The notes beneath the pieces are model-generated. The model did not search any database. It was not told where the DNA came from and was given only the letters and a program-made list of their open reading frames with translations. DNA of 64,000 nucleotides from Valencia hispanica (lineage: Eukaryota; Chordata; Actinopteri; Cyprinodontiformes; Valenciidae). The position numbers and the translations under genes were made by a program. Positions within the stretch are counted from its first letter, which is position 1; every line of letters begins with the position of its first letter. The stretch lies in assembly GCA_963556495.2 (NCBI GenBank), contig OY747705.1:22036501-22100500 (forward strand), given 5' to 3'. Positions 35,237 to 46,364 of this stretch are shown piece after piece.

Positions 35237-35514
35237 CAGCGGTTCCCAACCTTTTTTTTTTTTTACCCTGAAGACCCCATTACCTGTGTCCAATAAAAGC
35301 ATGGAGCCCCCCCTCCAACTCTTACAAGTGTTTAATTATATTTGCAATTGTAGGCGTTTGTTCTTATTTTTATTGTTTTACACTGTAGGCTATATAGACA
35401 ATTTTCCTCTTGTTATTTTGGATTTCATAAATGTAACAGTTACAAATATAATTTTTATAACTTCACAACCAGACCCCCCTCCGATCTCTGGGGACTCCAG
35501 GTTGGGAACCACTG
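35237..35514. mobile_element. Small non-autonomous hAT (278 bp)
   Basis: Ends are CAGCGGTTCCCAACCT and, read inward from the right, CAGTGGTTCCCAACCT. The octamer CTCTAAAC is duplicated exactly at 35229-35236 and 35515-35522. The interior has no coding capacity. CAGNGGTTCCCAACC is a classic hAT terminus in vertebrates. Confidence 0.92.
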
Positions 35515-35522
35515 CTCTAAAC

Positions 35523-38500
35523 TACCTGCTACATTCATTGGTTTAAATATTCATGCAATCTTAGTGCAGATGTTCAGCTTCGCTGGTGCCACACCCCCAA
35601 GGCAAATCAAAACACTTGTAGGACGATTGTGTTGGATAAAAAAAAAGTACATAGGTTAAAGATAGAGGTGAGCATGCAAAAATAAAATAAAATACAGTAG
35701 CGCAGTCATTTTTCATACTGGTTTGGTTTAGTTTTTTTTGTGCCGTACTAGTTAAAATCTTATGTTACTAATTTGACTCATTTATTTTAGCTTACTTTGT
35801 AGGATATATAACCTGTTATGCATACATGTCCTTATGATAGCAAAATGTGTGGAGGCGACGGCACTTTGCAACCGATATTAATGAATTATAAGATTTCAGC
35901 AGCACAAAACACCATGAGGCAATATTCATGTTGACTTTCTGAATGTTTTACTGTAAAAATAAAACTACATTTAAATGAAGAGGAAAAGCTCACATTTCTA
36001 AAATGTGTCTTCTCCTCAGTAATGACGCTGATCTTCATTTGGTGACTAAGTGTCTTACAACACCTCTCAAGAAAATCAGCAATAATGATCTATGAGGTTG
36101 TGAGTCAGTTCATTTGCAAATCTACACCAATAGGATCAAATAATTTGACACATTGCTTTGTTTCTTTCCTATAAACCTCTCTGCGAACCACAGATATAAC
36201 CATTCTACATAACAATAGAAAGACAATATGTAGATGTTCCTGTGCCTTCTGACCAAGAAACTGGCCCATTCCTAACAGTGTTATTCCAGATTTTAAAACC
36301 CATCCCACACAGTGATGTTGGTAAATATAAATTTTTCCCAACATTTAAAGAAATACCTGAAAAGCTTGACTGAAGCATGAAAAATAATTGTTTCTCTTCC
36401 TAAATGTTAAACACTTAGTCTTTTTTTTCTTCAGATTAAGTACTTACCAAATGAATGCTGAACTACACCATAATGTGTGAGCATAACATTTCATCTTCCC
36501 TCATAAATGTTTATGACGTACACAGATAATGCCCAGACAAGTTAACGGTATCTAGGTATAAAGTTGTCTTACGGAGTGCTTTTAATGAGATGTCAGAGAG
36601 AGTGCTGCAGTGACTGAAGTAATCTCCGGGTGTATGAAGCACTGAGCAACAGAGCCCCCCCCCCCCAACTTGTTGTTGAGACCAGCCAGTCAGCTTGTTG
36701 AAAGAAGGCTACTTCACTTTTTAAGACAAATTTAGCTGCTTGAAAATATTTCCTCATAAAAACACAGACTGTCGTGGTGTGGATATTCAAGGACTGCAAC
36801 TCATCACTCCTATTACAGTAGCTGTTTTGAAATCTTCAGCTGGTAAGCTACAAGAGGCATGCGTGTTAAGCAGCGGACTGCATGCAGACTACCGAAGCAT
36901 GAACCCGGATAAACAACCAGCTAATAAAGCTTGTTGTTACACTTTTGCTACTATACAAAGTACACAACAGCATAAAAGGCATAATAGTATTAAAATAAAC
37001 AGTAATAAATGAACCAGGTCTGTAGTTTTACCTAATTCAATATATTAAATTCACAATAATAAAATTAATGTTGTAGACAACTGTCATGTTCTCAAGCAGC
37101 AGTTCGAATAACTTAGATTTTTGTTTAAAATAAAGGTAATAAAACCAAATCGGGCCTTTTAGTTTTGTGGTGATATATCCGTGGAGCCGTGGTGTATTTA
37201 CCTGAGGTTATCAGACAGTGAGAATCTCATTCAGATCCATGTCGTGCTGACATATTCAAGACATTTCTAACTCTTCAACACAACAAAGAACCGTGACCCC
37301 AGTGAAGAAATAAAGCAGAATCATAACTAATTTTACATTGTCAGCAAAAGATGAATGCTTAATTTATGGAATAACTGTGTTACACTGAATGGATCCCTCT
37401 GTTGTTTGCCAAAAAGTAGTTGATGAGGGTGTCTGAATTACATGTAACACAACTGAGATGCCATTTCATACGCTTTTTGTTGTTTCTGCAGAAAAATATA
37501 AAACACTTTCCCATCGTGGGGTAAAATCTAAAGGCTGCAATAGTTTTAAAAGGGACGGTACAGCCTAAAACAATCATTAGCAGGTAAAAGCGTGGAAAAT
37601 GGAAAGAAAAGAAAAACATGGTGCACAGACTGTGTGTGTGTGTGTGTGTTTAAGAGAAAGAAGGGGAGGGAAACAACGGAGAAGGAAGGAATGTCAAACA
37701 CCAACAGCATTCCAGTGTTTCTCCTTGCACAGCCTGCAGCACTTCTACATTGTGTTTTTGTCTTTTGTGCGATATCACCATTCATAAGTAACCTATGGTG
37801 CATGAAAGAAAAAAAGGAAAAAAAGCACCACAAAGAAAAGAACATCAAGCATCAATCTAATGTGAGCTAAATGGATCCAAAGTAAAAGGTATTTTACTAC
37901 TTGGGAACATTTGCATGAAAACTGCATAGCGACTTTTGTAACTCATATCCGCAGCAAAGAGTATCACACTACAATCGGTGAAAATACAAAGCTGCTATAA
38001 ACACAAGTATATGAAAAAAAGCAAATTCGAACACTAGAGGCAAATTTCTTACAATATCTTCATAAAATGGTCCAATACATAGTTATTATCATCCATACAT
38101 GAGTTGATAAGAGATCCAGGTCAATTCATTCCTACACTGTGTATTCACGTGTTGCCATTTTGTACACGTAAACAAACCCCTTTTTAAACCGTGAACTAAA
38201 CGATTGCACTCATTGAAATTATACACTCTTTAAAAATTAAAGAGATAAACAATCCTAAAATGCTTCAATCTAAATTGTAATTGAATTTAGTTTAGTATAC
38301 CTGCATTGTAACGGACTTTAAATTGGCCCCAGCTTATAGCCTCGATGAAGCTTAACAAATCATAATTATGACCCCTGATCAGATCAAAATAACTCTCAGA
38401 GACCTACAAGTGATCAATAACATTTTATCAGGGTGGAATGATCCCATTTCCTCACAGTAAATTATGATGAGATTATAGGAAAATCTTTAATATCACTGGT

Positions 38501-39291
38501 TGTTGAGTGGGTAGGAAACCTTTACCCATTGGGTAAGAAGTCAAACAGAGTCGGGTACAAAACAGCCAGAACTCCAAAAGGATGAAATGGTGACCTGTTG
38601 ACCCGACATGGAAATTATCCACATAATGGATGAGGTTATATTCATCATAATACTAAGTGGAGACAAAGATGACATTTCACAGATACCAAAGATATTCTGT
38701 TTTACTTTTTTTCTGTTGTTAGAACCAACCATTCATATTTATTTTCTCTGATGTTAGGAAAACATGCAATTCTGATCATGTTATTAAATACTGCAACAAT
38801 GACACCAGCTGTGATTAGCCCACATTTTCTTCACTCTCCCCTTTTTTTCCCCATGGTCAGGATTTCCCCACCTCTTTCCGAGAGTTGAAGCCTTTTTCCC
38901 AGTCTATGTCAGCGTTGAACACCAAGCAAAGAGAGGGCTGATTCCACCGGCCAAACATATTATTTGCATACAGTAAATGAATGCATGTCACCCTGAAATA
39001 TAATAGCCGACACAATATGGCATTCTTCACAACGATGATATTGTACATATTGATATTGCTATGATAATTGCAAGCTGATATGTTTTGCAGCTCTAAAGAG
39101 CTTTCATGTCATTAAATGATAAAAGAGAGGAAAAAACCCTTTATCTATTCACTGGATGCTTGATCAGAGAATGCAATGTAATTATGCATTCAAGTCTGAA
39201 TTTAAGCTGGGGAGTGAAAAGTTTCTAACCTACCCCGACATCAGAATCCAATATGGCTGCCATGTTTAGAAAACTTCGTGATAGCCCATAC
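35523..39291. other. Intron 1 sequence with simple repeats only
   Basis: It contains a C run near 36655-36667, a (GT)n run at about 37628-37650, and A-rich patches. No gene or paired transposon ends were recognised. Confidence 0.4.
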
Positions 39292-39520
39292 TTAAAGCAA
39301 CACTAAGTAAGTTTTGCTCTCTGGGTCCCCCTACAGTTGGGAAAAATGTATTGTTTTCTACTACTGTCGTAAAATCTGTTATGGTTACACCAGGGGATTC
39401 ACATTTACAAGCGATACCCTCTAACGCTACAGATTTTCACGTCTTGGGCAGCCTTTGTGTCAAATGTCTTCATCCCAGGTACATTTTCTATATTTCAGCA
39501 TGTCATATGTACGGCGGCGT
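39292..39520 (+). repeat. Start of a dispersed repeat (TTAAAGCAACACTAAG type)
   Basis: TTAAAGCAACACTAAGTAAG followed by TTTTGCTCTCTGGGTCCCCCT matches the opening of a repeat I recognise from fish genomes. The start at TTAA suggests a TTAA-target DNA element, but the matching right end was not found. Confidence 0.5.
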
Positions 39521-39690
39521 AGAGCTGTCAGTCATGTAATAAAGAAATTAGACCGTATCACGTTTTAGTAAAAACGTGAAAACCACTTGAAACTAAAACG
39601 TTATAACGTGATAGTTTCACGTTTTTGCAATAAACTATCACGTTATAACGTAATACGGTCTAATTTCTTTATTATATGGCTGACAGCTCT
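39521..39690. repeat. Foldback palindrome, 170 bp
   Basis: AGAGCTGTCAG through TTAGACCGTAT (39521-39560) is the near-perfect inverse of ATACGGTCTAATTTCTTTAT through CTGACAGCTCT (39651-39690). The centre holds further nested copies of AACGTTATAACGTGATA and TTTCACGTTTTT in both orientations. No coding content is visible. Confidence 0.8.
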
Positions 39691-41276
39691 GTTCTGACGA
39701 TCTGTGCTACTCCTCAGAATGTCCTACCATAGCGCGCATCTGTCAGTGCTACCCCTTGAAAAGTATGTTTACATGCCGAAAACAACAACTGTTAGCTTTG
39801 ATGTTAAACATAATCATCGGAAAATATTTTTCAAGTGACGGGATTGAAGTGGCAGTTTAGCAGTAATGCCTAAACTAGTAAAAATTTATGAATAACAAAA
39901 ACTTTTCTTTCAATCCACAGAACATGCTACCCGTTTAATATAAAGCTAAAACTAGCACATAAAGATGCACTAAAAACCATGATCAGAATATCCTACCTGT
40001 TAAATAGGCCTATATGAATAGCACACTGTGGAAATCTGTTAGTTTTTAAAGCAGCTAATGAATATATACCAAGCCAGTAAGACATAGAGCAGATAGCAGT
40101 ATTATTACTCCAAAATATTAAAATGTAGTAGCCTATGATTATAAGCACAAATAGCCCGCAAAATACACCGCATTTACTGTACGACTCTAATTAATGGGAC
40201 TTGTTTACATGCAGTGTAATGATATCACAGAAGTGAAACTAACATACTAAAATACTTTATAAAAATAGCCGGCAGCATTTTTATTTATTTATTCCATCCT
40301 ATGTGTTATATTCCTTAAAATAAGAATAATCAAAATCAGTAAAGAAATCAGCAGCTCAGACCTCAAAGAAAACCAGAAATCAATGTCCAAAAAGAAAAGT
40401 CCGGTCGCCACTTTAGGCTGTGTGAAGTGTCAATATATTCACAAATTACCTATTTTCTAAACAACTATTCAGAACTGAATGTCTGTATATTTTTGATACG
40501 ACACATCTTTAAGGTCAAACAATCTGAATCAGTCCAAATCTGAAGCCAGAAGTGCATCTCTGTCCTTTCATCCCACACACTGTGAAGACATGCACTTGAC
40601 ATTTAACCCCACAGGTTGGAAAAACTTGCCAGGTAGCTCAGCGATAACACAGAAAAGGGACTCTGCAGCATATATATAAAAAAACAAAATCCAAAACATA
40701 TCTACTCCATCATTACTGACAGCTCTTCTAATTCAACACAGGAGCCTAATGAAGGTTAAGTGTCCATTTTGAATTCTTTAACTCTGGTTGACAACATCTG
40801 GACAGTGGTTCAACACAGCTTAGTTTAAAAGCCATACAACCCGGATTAAACTGCCCACAGTCCTTTTAAATGTAATAAAAAAACACTCACTTAACGTTTT
40901 AGGAAAAAGGCAACCATTTTAAGCAGCTGAAACCCAAACCTAAAGTGCATGATTAGGAGTTAAATAGAAGAAGAAAAACAAGTTGTGTTAAAGGTGTGAA
41001 TAAAATACCACACTCGTACCTATTTACAGGCAAAATGAACCATATTTAAGTGATGTTACTTTAAAGTGTGAATGTTTTGCTCGTTTTAGTTGAACTTTTT
41101 CGAGGCAAGTCGTCAAACTATAAAGTCAGCCAGAAGCACATAAGCGGTGAGCAAAGCGCAGAGATGCTACGCCTGCCTGCCACAAGTCTCACAGATGCCG
41201 AGGAAACAAAACGTGTTCGAGACGAACTATTAACTCCTACCAAAACAGGCTCGTCTTCAACATGTGGAAAACTTAC
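39691..41276. other. Intron 1 sequence next to Notch exon 1
   Basis: I recognise no gene or mobile element. A 72-codon plus-strand frame at 41068-41286 overlaps the exon on the opposite strand and has no domain. Confidence 0.4.
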
Positions 41277-41349
41277 CGAGGGTTAGCCGAGTGAAGCAGA
41301 GGACCAAGGCTAGAGCCGTGCCCAGGCAGAAACCGGGTATGTGTTCCAT
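41277..41349 (-). CDS. notch2: Notch receptor exon 1 (signal peptide)
   Basis: On the minus strand an ATG at 41349-41347 opens 24 codons and one base before a GTAAG donor. The peptide starts MEHIPGFCLGTALALVLCF and continues TRLTL, with a split Gly codon completed by exon 2. A short N-region, a hydrophobic core and a small residue just before LQC make a classical secretion signal; human NOTCH2 also has LQC directly after its leader. Start context is good (A at -3, G at +4). Intron phase 1 matches the Notch exon 1-2 junction. The join to exon 2 across 21.9 kb is inferred from phase, order, strand and fit; no cDNA is available. The leader sequence alone would not identify the gene. Confidence 0.82.
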
Positions 41350-41700
41350 ATTTTCTGTAAAATCCACATAGGGCAGCCAGCCCAAAAAGTGGAGCTGTCT
41401 CCCTTCAAAAAACTGGTCTCAGTGAAGGGTTAACGCGAAATCTAAAGGGATAAAAAACAGCTTTGGCCCCTACTTACAACATCTCACTACTCGTCTACAT
41501 GAGTTCTACGGGTTGTTATTCTAAATCTGTACCAAAAAAAAACACCACCACCCCCCAAAAAAGTTAACTTCATCTGCGTAGACACGGCGCTGGAAAAGCC
41601 TCGCACCTCTTTACGCTGCTACAGCGCTGAAGTCACCACGGCTAAAAAGAAATATCCTTCCGCTTAAACTCAGAGGATCTATTCAGTATATTAAAAAAAA
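41350..41700 (-). promoter_or_regulatory. notch2: 5' leader and probable core promoter of the Notch gene
   Basis: This lies directly upstream of the initiator ATG on the minus strand. It is richer in CpG than the introns around it (for example near 41580-41645), as expected for a developmental promoter. No clear TATA box was found and the start site is unknown. If transcription begins upstream of 41500, the leader contains three upstream AUGs: a minimal ATG-TAG at 41500-41495, an ATG-TTG-TAA at 41482-41474, and a weak-context ATG at 41369-41367 whose frame overlaps the main start. Confidence 0.5.
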
Positions 41701-42519
41701 TGGCTTGAGTCTTTAAAATTATGGTATTTATGTAATCAAGGTAATATTCAGTGCCATTTAAAAATTACATTAAATAACTGATATATTGTCGAGGATAGGG
41801 GCTATAAAAAGTGTAAAAATATAGAAGTAGTCGTTCTCAGTGTCGCTGTGGCGGAGGAATTTTTTTTCTCATTTTTCTACTTCTGGCGGAGTCTGGTATG
41901 ACTCAAAGTTAACCCGTTCAATGAGTTTTTTTTTCTTTTCTTTTCTGCTCTCTGTGAAATGTACGTTTTCCCCCGGTAATTCTTTTAACACCTACGCCTT
42001 AAGTATCTGCTTTTTCAGTTACCCCAATCATTACCATAATGCATTTCCAGGTTTCAGGCCCACAGTTGGATGCCATTCACAGCTTCCAGGTAATCTAACC
42101 TAACCTTCTAACAAAACAAGGGTTTAGATACAAAGTAGTGGTGAAATAAAAACAAACTAGTAAATCTATAATGTGGAGGTACTAGTTGATGACTGTTTTA
42201 CTAGTGTTGATTAAACCTGCTCTCGCACAAATTAAGCAATCTGCATTTATGAAAATTTTTTCACTTTTTTGGGGGGGGGGGATTTGTGTACATTTGTGTA
42301 GGCTACATTTAACAAATAGAAACTTACAGTGCGTTTCGAAAGCATCAGCATCCAGTACGTCAGGGTCAGTTTATGAGAAACTTTAATTAGCTAGACAAAT
42401 GTTAAATCATTTGAAAACTTTGTCCACCCTTTTTTTACCCATTATGTTACAAATATCTGGAAAACAAGCCCTAAACAACACTAAAATGGCTGCATTAACA
42501 TGGCTTTATACAACTTGGT
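41701..42519. other. Upstream flank of the Notch gene, no gene recognised
   Basis: AT-rich with T and G homopolymers (a G run near 42270-42280). The part from about 42390 appears to belong to the GC-rich repeat that follows. Confidence 0.4.
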
Positions 42520-43110
42520 TTCCAGGTGCTGGCTGCATGGGCTTGGCCTGGGGATGCCGTCCGCCTGCTGCGGCTACCAGTGGGGTGCCCCAACGTGGGG
42601 CAGGGGTGGGGCACTGGGATGTCCGCGGTGGGAATTGGCCTGGGGTGGTGGCGCGCATGGCAGCCAGCCGTGTCCCCCGCAGCGGGGGCCCCTCGTCGGC
42701 CGATCCTTGGTCGGGTCCCTGCTGGGGGGTGGGGCGTCCCCGGGTCTCCAGGTTCATGACCAGGCCTCCCCTGGTGTAGCCGGTTGCCAGCGAAGCCAAT
42801 GGGCTGCCCACTGCGGCCCCCTGGGCCCCTGCATCATAGCTGCTGGATGTTCCCCTGGGGTTCTCCTCTGCTCCTCTCTTGGGGGGTGCAGTCGGCCCTG
42901 CGCTGGTCCGCCTGGGGCTCCTGGGCTCTGGGGGTCCTTTGGACGTCTGTGGCTCTGATCTCCTTCATGTCTGTGTCAATTCCTGGGAGACAGATCGATG
43001 GCTCCTCACACCAGCTATCGAACAGTCGTATGGAGAAACCTTATATGCACCAGCATGCTCACACACACACATAGATGTGGGGTCTCCGGTGTTTACAGAT
43101 ACAATCTTGG
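42520..43110 (+). repeat. GC-rich dispersed repeat block
   Basis: About 450 bp (42525-42975) is strikingly G+C-rich inside AT-rich surroundings, with overlapping open frames on both strands that reflect composition, not coding. Phrases such as GGTGCTGGCTGCATGGGCTT and the 3' stretch CACACACATAGATGTGGGGT with TTGGGCTGAGGTTATCATTA resemble a repeated fish sequence of unknown class. Boundaries are approximate. Confidence 0.55.
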
Positions 43111-43419
43111 GCTGAGGTTATCATTACTAGATCTTGATTACAGTGGCATTGCTGTATTTTTATATCAATTGGTGTTTGATGGAGTACTATAGCAAAAGCT
43201 GTGGTGCTCCACTTGTGAAAATAAATCTGTTGGGCTTCTACTTGGTACTCAGACACCAATTCTGAGTACCACACTGCCAGACAGGACACGTTAAAAAAAC
43301 AAAACAACAACAACAACATGGCTTTATAGGTGTGCACCATTCTTAATCTGATGGCTTGTTGAAGCACTTTGTAATTCACATTCAGCATCCCCTTTTCTTT
43401 GAAAAAAAAATCCCCACTC

Positions 43420-43745
43420 TACTTTGCTAAAGTTCTTCAAATATATTAGATTGTGAGAACTTCTCTTATACTAAGTTTCATGATGAAACACCAAGTCTCT
43501 CTTTTTCAGCTTTCTCACAAACACCTGAAGGCTTTGGGTCTACAGTGATATGTATTTTAAACCTGTACATATATTTGACTAAAACCTAACTTCCATCTGA
43601 AGAAAGATAATCTCAGATAATAAAGCTGCTGCCACCACCGTGTTTCACTGTAGATCGGTTGTTCTTTCCACATGGTGTTCTTTTTATACCAAACATGCCA
43701 TTTGAAAATGTGGTAAAAGAAGTTCTGATTTAGCTTCATCATTTC
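43420..43745 (-). mobile_element. Tc1-like relic (minus)
   Basis: GCTGCTGCCACCACCGTGTT followed by TCACTGTAGATCGGTTGTTC is the antisense of the conserved ACxGTGxTGGTGGCAGCAT part of fish Tc1-like transposases. No intact ends or frame are seen. Confidence 0.55.
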
Positions 43746-43977
43746 ATTTTATTTATAGAAAAAGCTACTCTAAGAATAATACCACTTGGTCAAGAAATGT
43801 GGGGAATAGAGGGATTGCTGTCACATGCAGAGCAGAAACCAATACTTGTTAGGAAACATTGCAACTTCTTCCGTTTTTTCCTTATATCTTTCCATCAGTT
43901 TTGGAAAAGTGTCCTGTTTTATTCACCATAGTATTATAATATCTTCTGCAATTATTCATGACTGTTGTATATGTATA

Positions 43978-45135
43978 CAGTTGAAACCAAGTATTTATAT
44001 ACACCAAAGAAACACAGCTTTTTTCTCTCTCACTGTCTGACCTCAAATTAAAATAATAATGTCGATCTTTAGGTAATTTGGGATTATAGAAAATATTTCA
44101 ATTGCTAAATCCTAGAATTATGTGCAAGATCGTTTTTGGTTAATCGTTTTTAGCTATATTCAATCTTAGAGGTATAACTAGATTTCCTTATTATTTGATT
44201 GAATTGCCTTTTAAGCTGCATAACTGTAATTGTGGACCATTCCTCCTGACAGAGCTGGTGCAACTGAGTCAGGTTTGTAAACTGCCTTGCAATTTAGCTC
44301 TGCCCACAGGGCTTTGTGACGGCCTCTCCAAAACCTTGACTTTGTTACCACTTTATAACTAGATTAGTGGCAGGATTAGGGTCATTGTCCATTTGGAAGA
44401 CCCATTTGTGCCCAGGCTTTAAACTGTTGTGAAGTTGTTTTGATATGTCCACGTAATGTCCCATCATGTTCCTTCCTTTTGAAGCAAAACACCCCCACAA
44501 CAAGATGCAGCCACCACTGTTCTTCACATTTGAGATGGTGATCTGAAGCTTTCAAGCTTTCCCCCTTTTCCTTCAAATGTAATGATTTTAATCTTGGCCT
44601 AACTCTTAAAAAAAAAAGTATGATTGTTTGAGCAGATGGCATCTTCAAAAACCTGGATACTGTGCCCAAGAATGAATCAGACCCATGGAGGTCCACAATC
44701 ATCCTCCTGATTATCTATTATGTCAAGGAAGCAGTGTGTCTGAGGAGCTGCAACTGAAATTCACACATTTCAATTACCTAAATTGTTTATTTTCTGTATG
44801 ATTGGATTGAAAAGAAAAATTCTGTAAAGTTTCTAAAGACAATATTTGTTGTGAAGTGAACTTCAGATCTCTGAATGCTGCAATTCAATCAAACATTTCT
44901 ACAGCAAAGTATCAGTTTAAGGGTATGCACTCTAATTCAACCAGGTTACTGCACCTACTTTATTTTTAAATTCTTTTCTATAACAAATTAGCTTGTTTTT
45001 CAGTTGAATTGTATGGGATTGAATGTCCCATTAAATGTGGAAAAATATTAGAGATTATTTTTATTCTCTTATTCTTCTTATATCATTAGAAACTGATATT
45101 TTAACAGAAGTTTGTAAACTTTTGGGATCCACTCT
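43978..45135 (-). mobile_element. Tc1-like element of the Tdr1/Sleeping Beauty end type, decayed
   Basis: After a TA, the left end CAGTTGAAACCAAGTATTTA then TATACACC resembles the CAGTTGAAGTCGGAAGTTTA-type terminus of Tdr1-related fish elements. The right end is weaker (GAAGTTTGTAAACTTTTGGG near 45105-45130). Transposase relics run on the minus strand between them. Confidence 0.7.
44345..44702 (-). pseudogene. Tc1-like transposase fragment
   Basis: One frame encodes GGCILLWGCFASKGR, then SKQLHNSLKPGHKWVFQMDN and DPNPATNLVIKW. This matches the middle of Tc1 transposases, including the Asp of the QxDNDPKH motif (here with Pro in place of the usual Lys-His). An overlapping frame carries the adjacent upstream part (KGESLKASDHHLKCEEQWW), so at least one frameshift separates them. 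The protein would have been a DD34E cut-and-paste transposase; this copy is dead. Confidence 0.75.
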
Positions 45136-45239
45136 AAATACATTTGTTCCATACCAGACATTTAAAAAAAGTTCAAAGTCAACAAAACGAAGAAAATTCT
45201 CGCATGTTTTTGAAAATGTATTTATACTGTGATCCTTGG

Positions 45240-45400
45240 GTATGAGTGTGTATATTTGTTTGACATGTGGAACTATGTGTTGCCCTGTGATGGACTGGTG
45301 ACCCATCCAGGGTATACCCTCCTCTCTCCTAATGACCGCTGAAAATAGCCATAAACCCCCCTGCAACGCTGTATGGATTAAACTGGCATAGACAATAGGT
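45240..45400 (+). mobile_element. SINE 3' fragment
   Basis: TTGCCCTGTGATGGACTGGT then GACCCATCCAGGGTATACCC is a diverged copy of the same body region as the SINE at 9596-9961. The tRNA-like head is missing. Confidence 0.65.
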
Positions 45401-45787
45401 GCATTGATGGCAATTTATTACGTTTTATAGTATTGTTTTTATTGCAATTTTAACCTTAGACACAACAGCTAAACTAGCCACAGCTGTACAAAATCTTAAA
45501 TATTTGCTTCAACACATACACTCTCCCAAACACACATTTTGTGACAGTTTTACTAAAATCATAAATTCAGTCATAATAAAGCTCATGCTTGCGTTGCTGT
45601 TCTCTTCTAGACAATGTATATGAGGAATCAGAATAACTGTTTACTGAACTGACATCTTCTGGCAAATCCTAATCAAAATCATCAAGATTCAATACCAAAA
45701 TTAATATTTTGTCAGACTTTAACCATGATTAAAAAATGCTTTCAGAATGCTTAATTTCAATTTATAGAGGTTAAAATGGTAAAATGT

Positions 45788-46364
45788 TAAAGGGGGGGTA
45801 TTATGCTTCTTCCAGGCACATATTACCCTTCTATAGCACACTCCAATAAAATTGTCACCTTAAGTCTTTTAAAAGTCCGTCATATATCCAAAGAAATTTA
45901 CTTCCGTATTGGACGCCTTGATTTTCGCCTGTGCCTCTCTAAGACCCTCCTACTCATTCTGACACTCCCCCTTCAGTTCGTCAGATACCGTTCATCATCG
46001 CAGCATGCGTGGAGTTGGAAAAAAAATCCCACAAAAGACGCGCACCTGCAGCTGGTGTGTCATAATTACTGTACCTGGGACTCAACCGGAGTTGTGAGAG
46101 GTGGGGGGGGAGCTCTGCAGGGGCGAGACTCTCGGCTGAGTACGTAAGGTCGGAGGAGGAGATGGGTGGAAAAGGTGGGGATAGGTGGGAGCAGGCGTTT
46201 CAGCATCCCCGAGAACTACCAGCAGAGACCGGCACAGACTCAAAGATTACTCTAACATGAGTGAATGGGTCAGAGCAACACTTCAGGTATGTTTTTAATG
46301 AGGGAAAGACAGGTTCTCAGGATATCAAGCTTCAGAAAGTCCATTTTGCATAATACCCCCCCTT
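45788..46364 (+). mobile_element. Non-autonomous DNA element with TTAA-like target
   Basis: The left end TTAAAGGGGGGGTATTATGC starts at 45787 and the right end GCATAATACCCCCCCTTTA is its inverse. A TTAA target with AGGGGGG termini fits TTAA-specific superfamilies (piggyBac or Kolobok); the right flank reads TTTAG, one base off. The interior is GC-rich near 46020-46220 and ends with an ATG exon-like stretch, ATGAGTGAATGG to ACTTCAG followed by GTATGT. No transposase is seen. The family is also present at 1-94. Confidence 0.7.

Larger units (their letters stand above)
19416..41276 (-). other. notch2: Intron 1 of the Notch-family gene (21.9 kb)
   Basis: Bounded by the exon 1 donor GTAAG (41276-41272 on the minus strand) and the exon 2 acceptor TGCAG (19420-19416). 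It contains the nested hAT cluster, the L2/Rex1-type LINE, a small hAT, a foldback and much unannotated AT-rich sequence. First introns of Notch genes are typically long and can hold enhancers; I cannot identify any by eye. Confidence 0.8.

Noticed and set aside
42399..43115. Long overlapping frames (up to 152 codons) in the GC-rich block
   Set aside because: Open on both strands and in several frames because stops are rare at high GC; Gly/Pro/Trp-rich composition without a domain.
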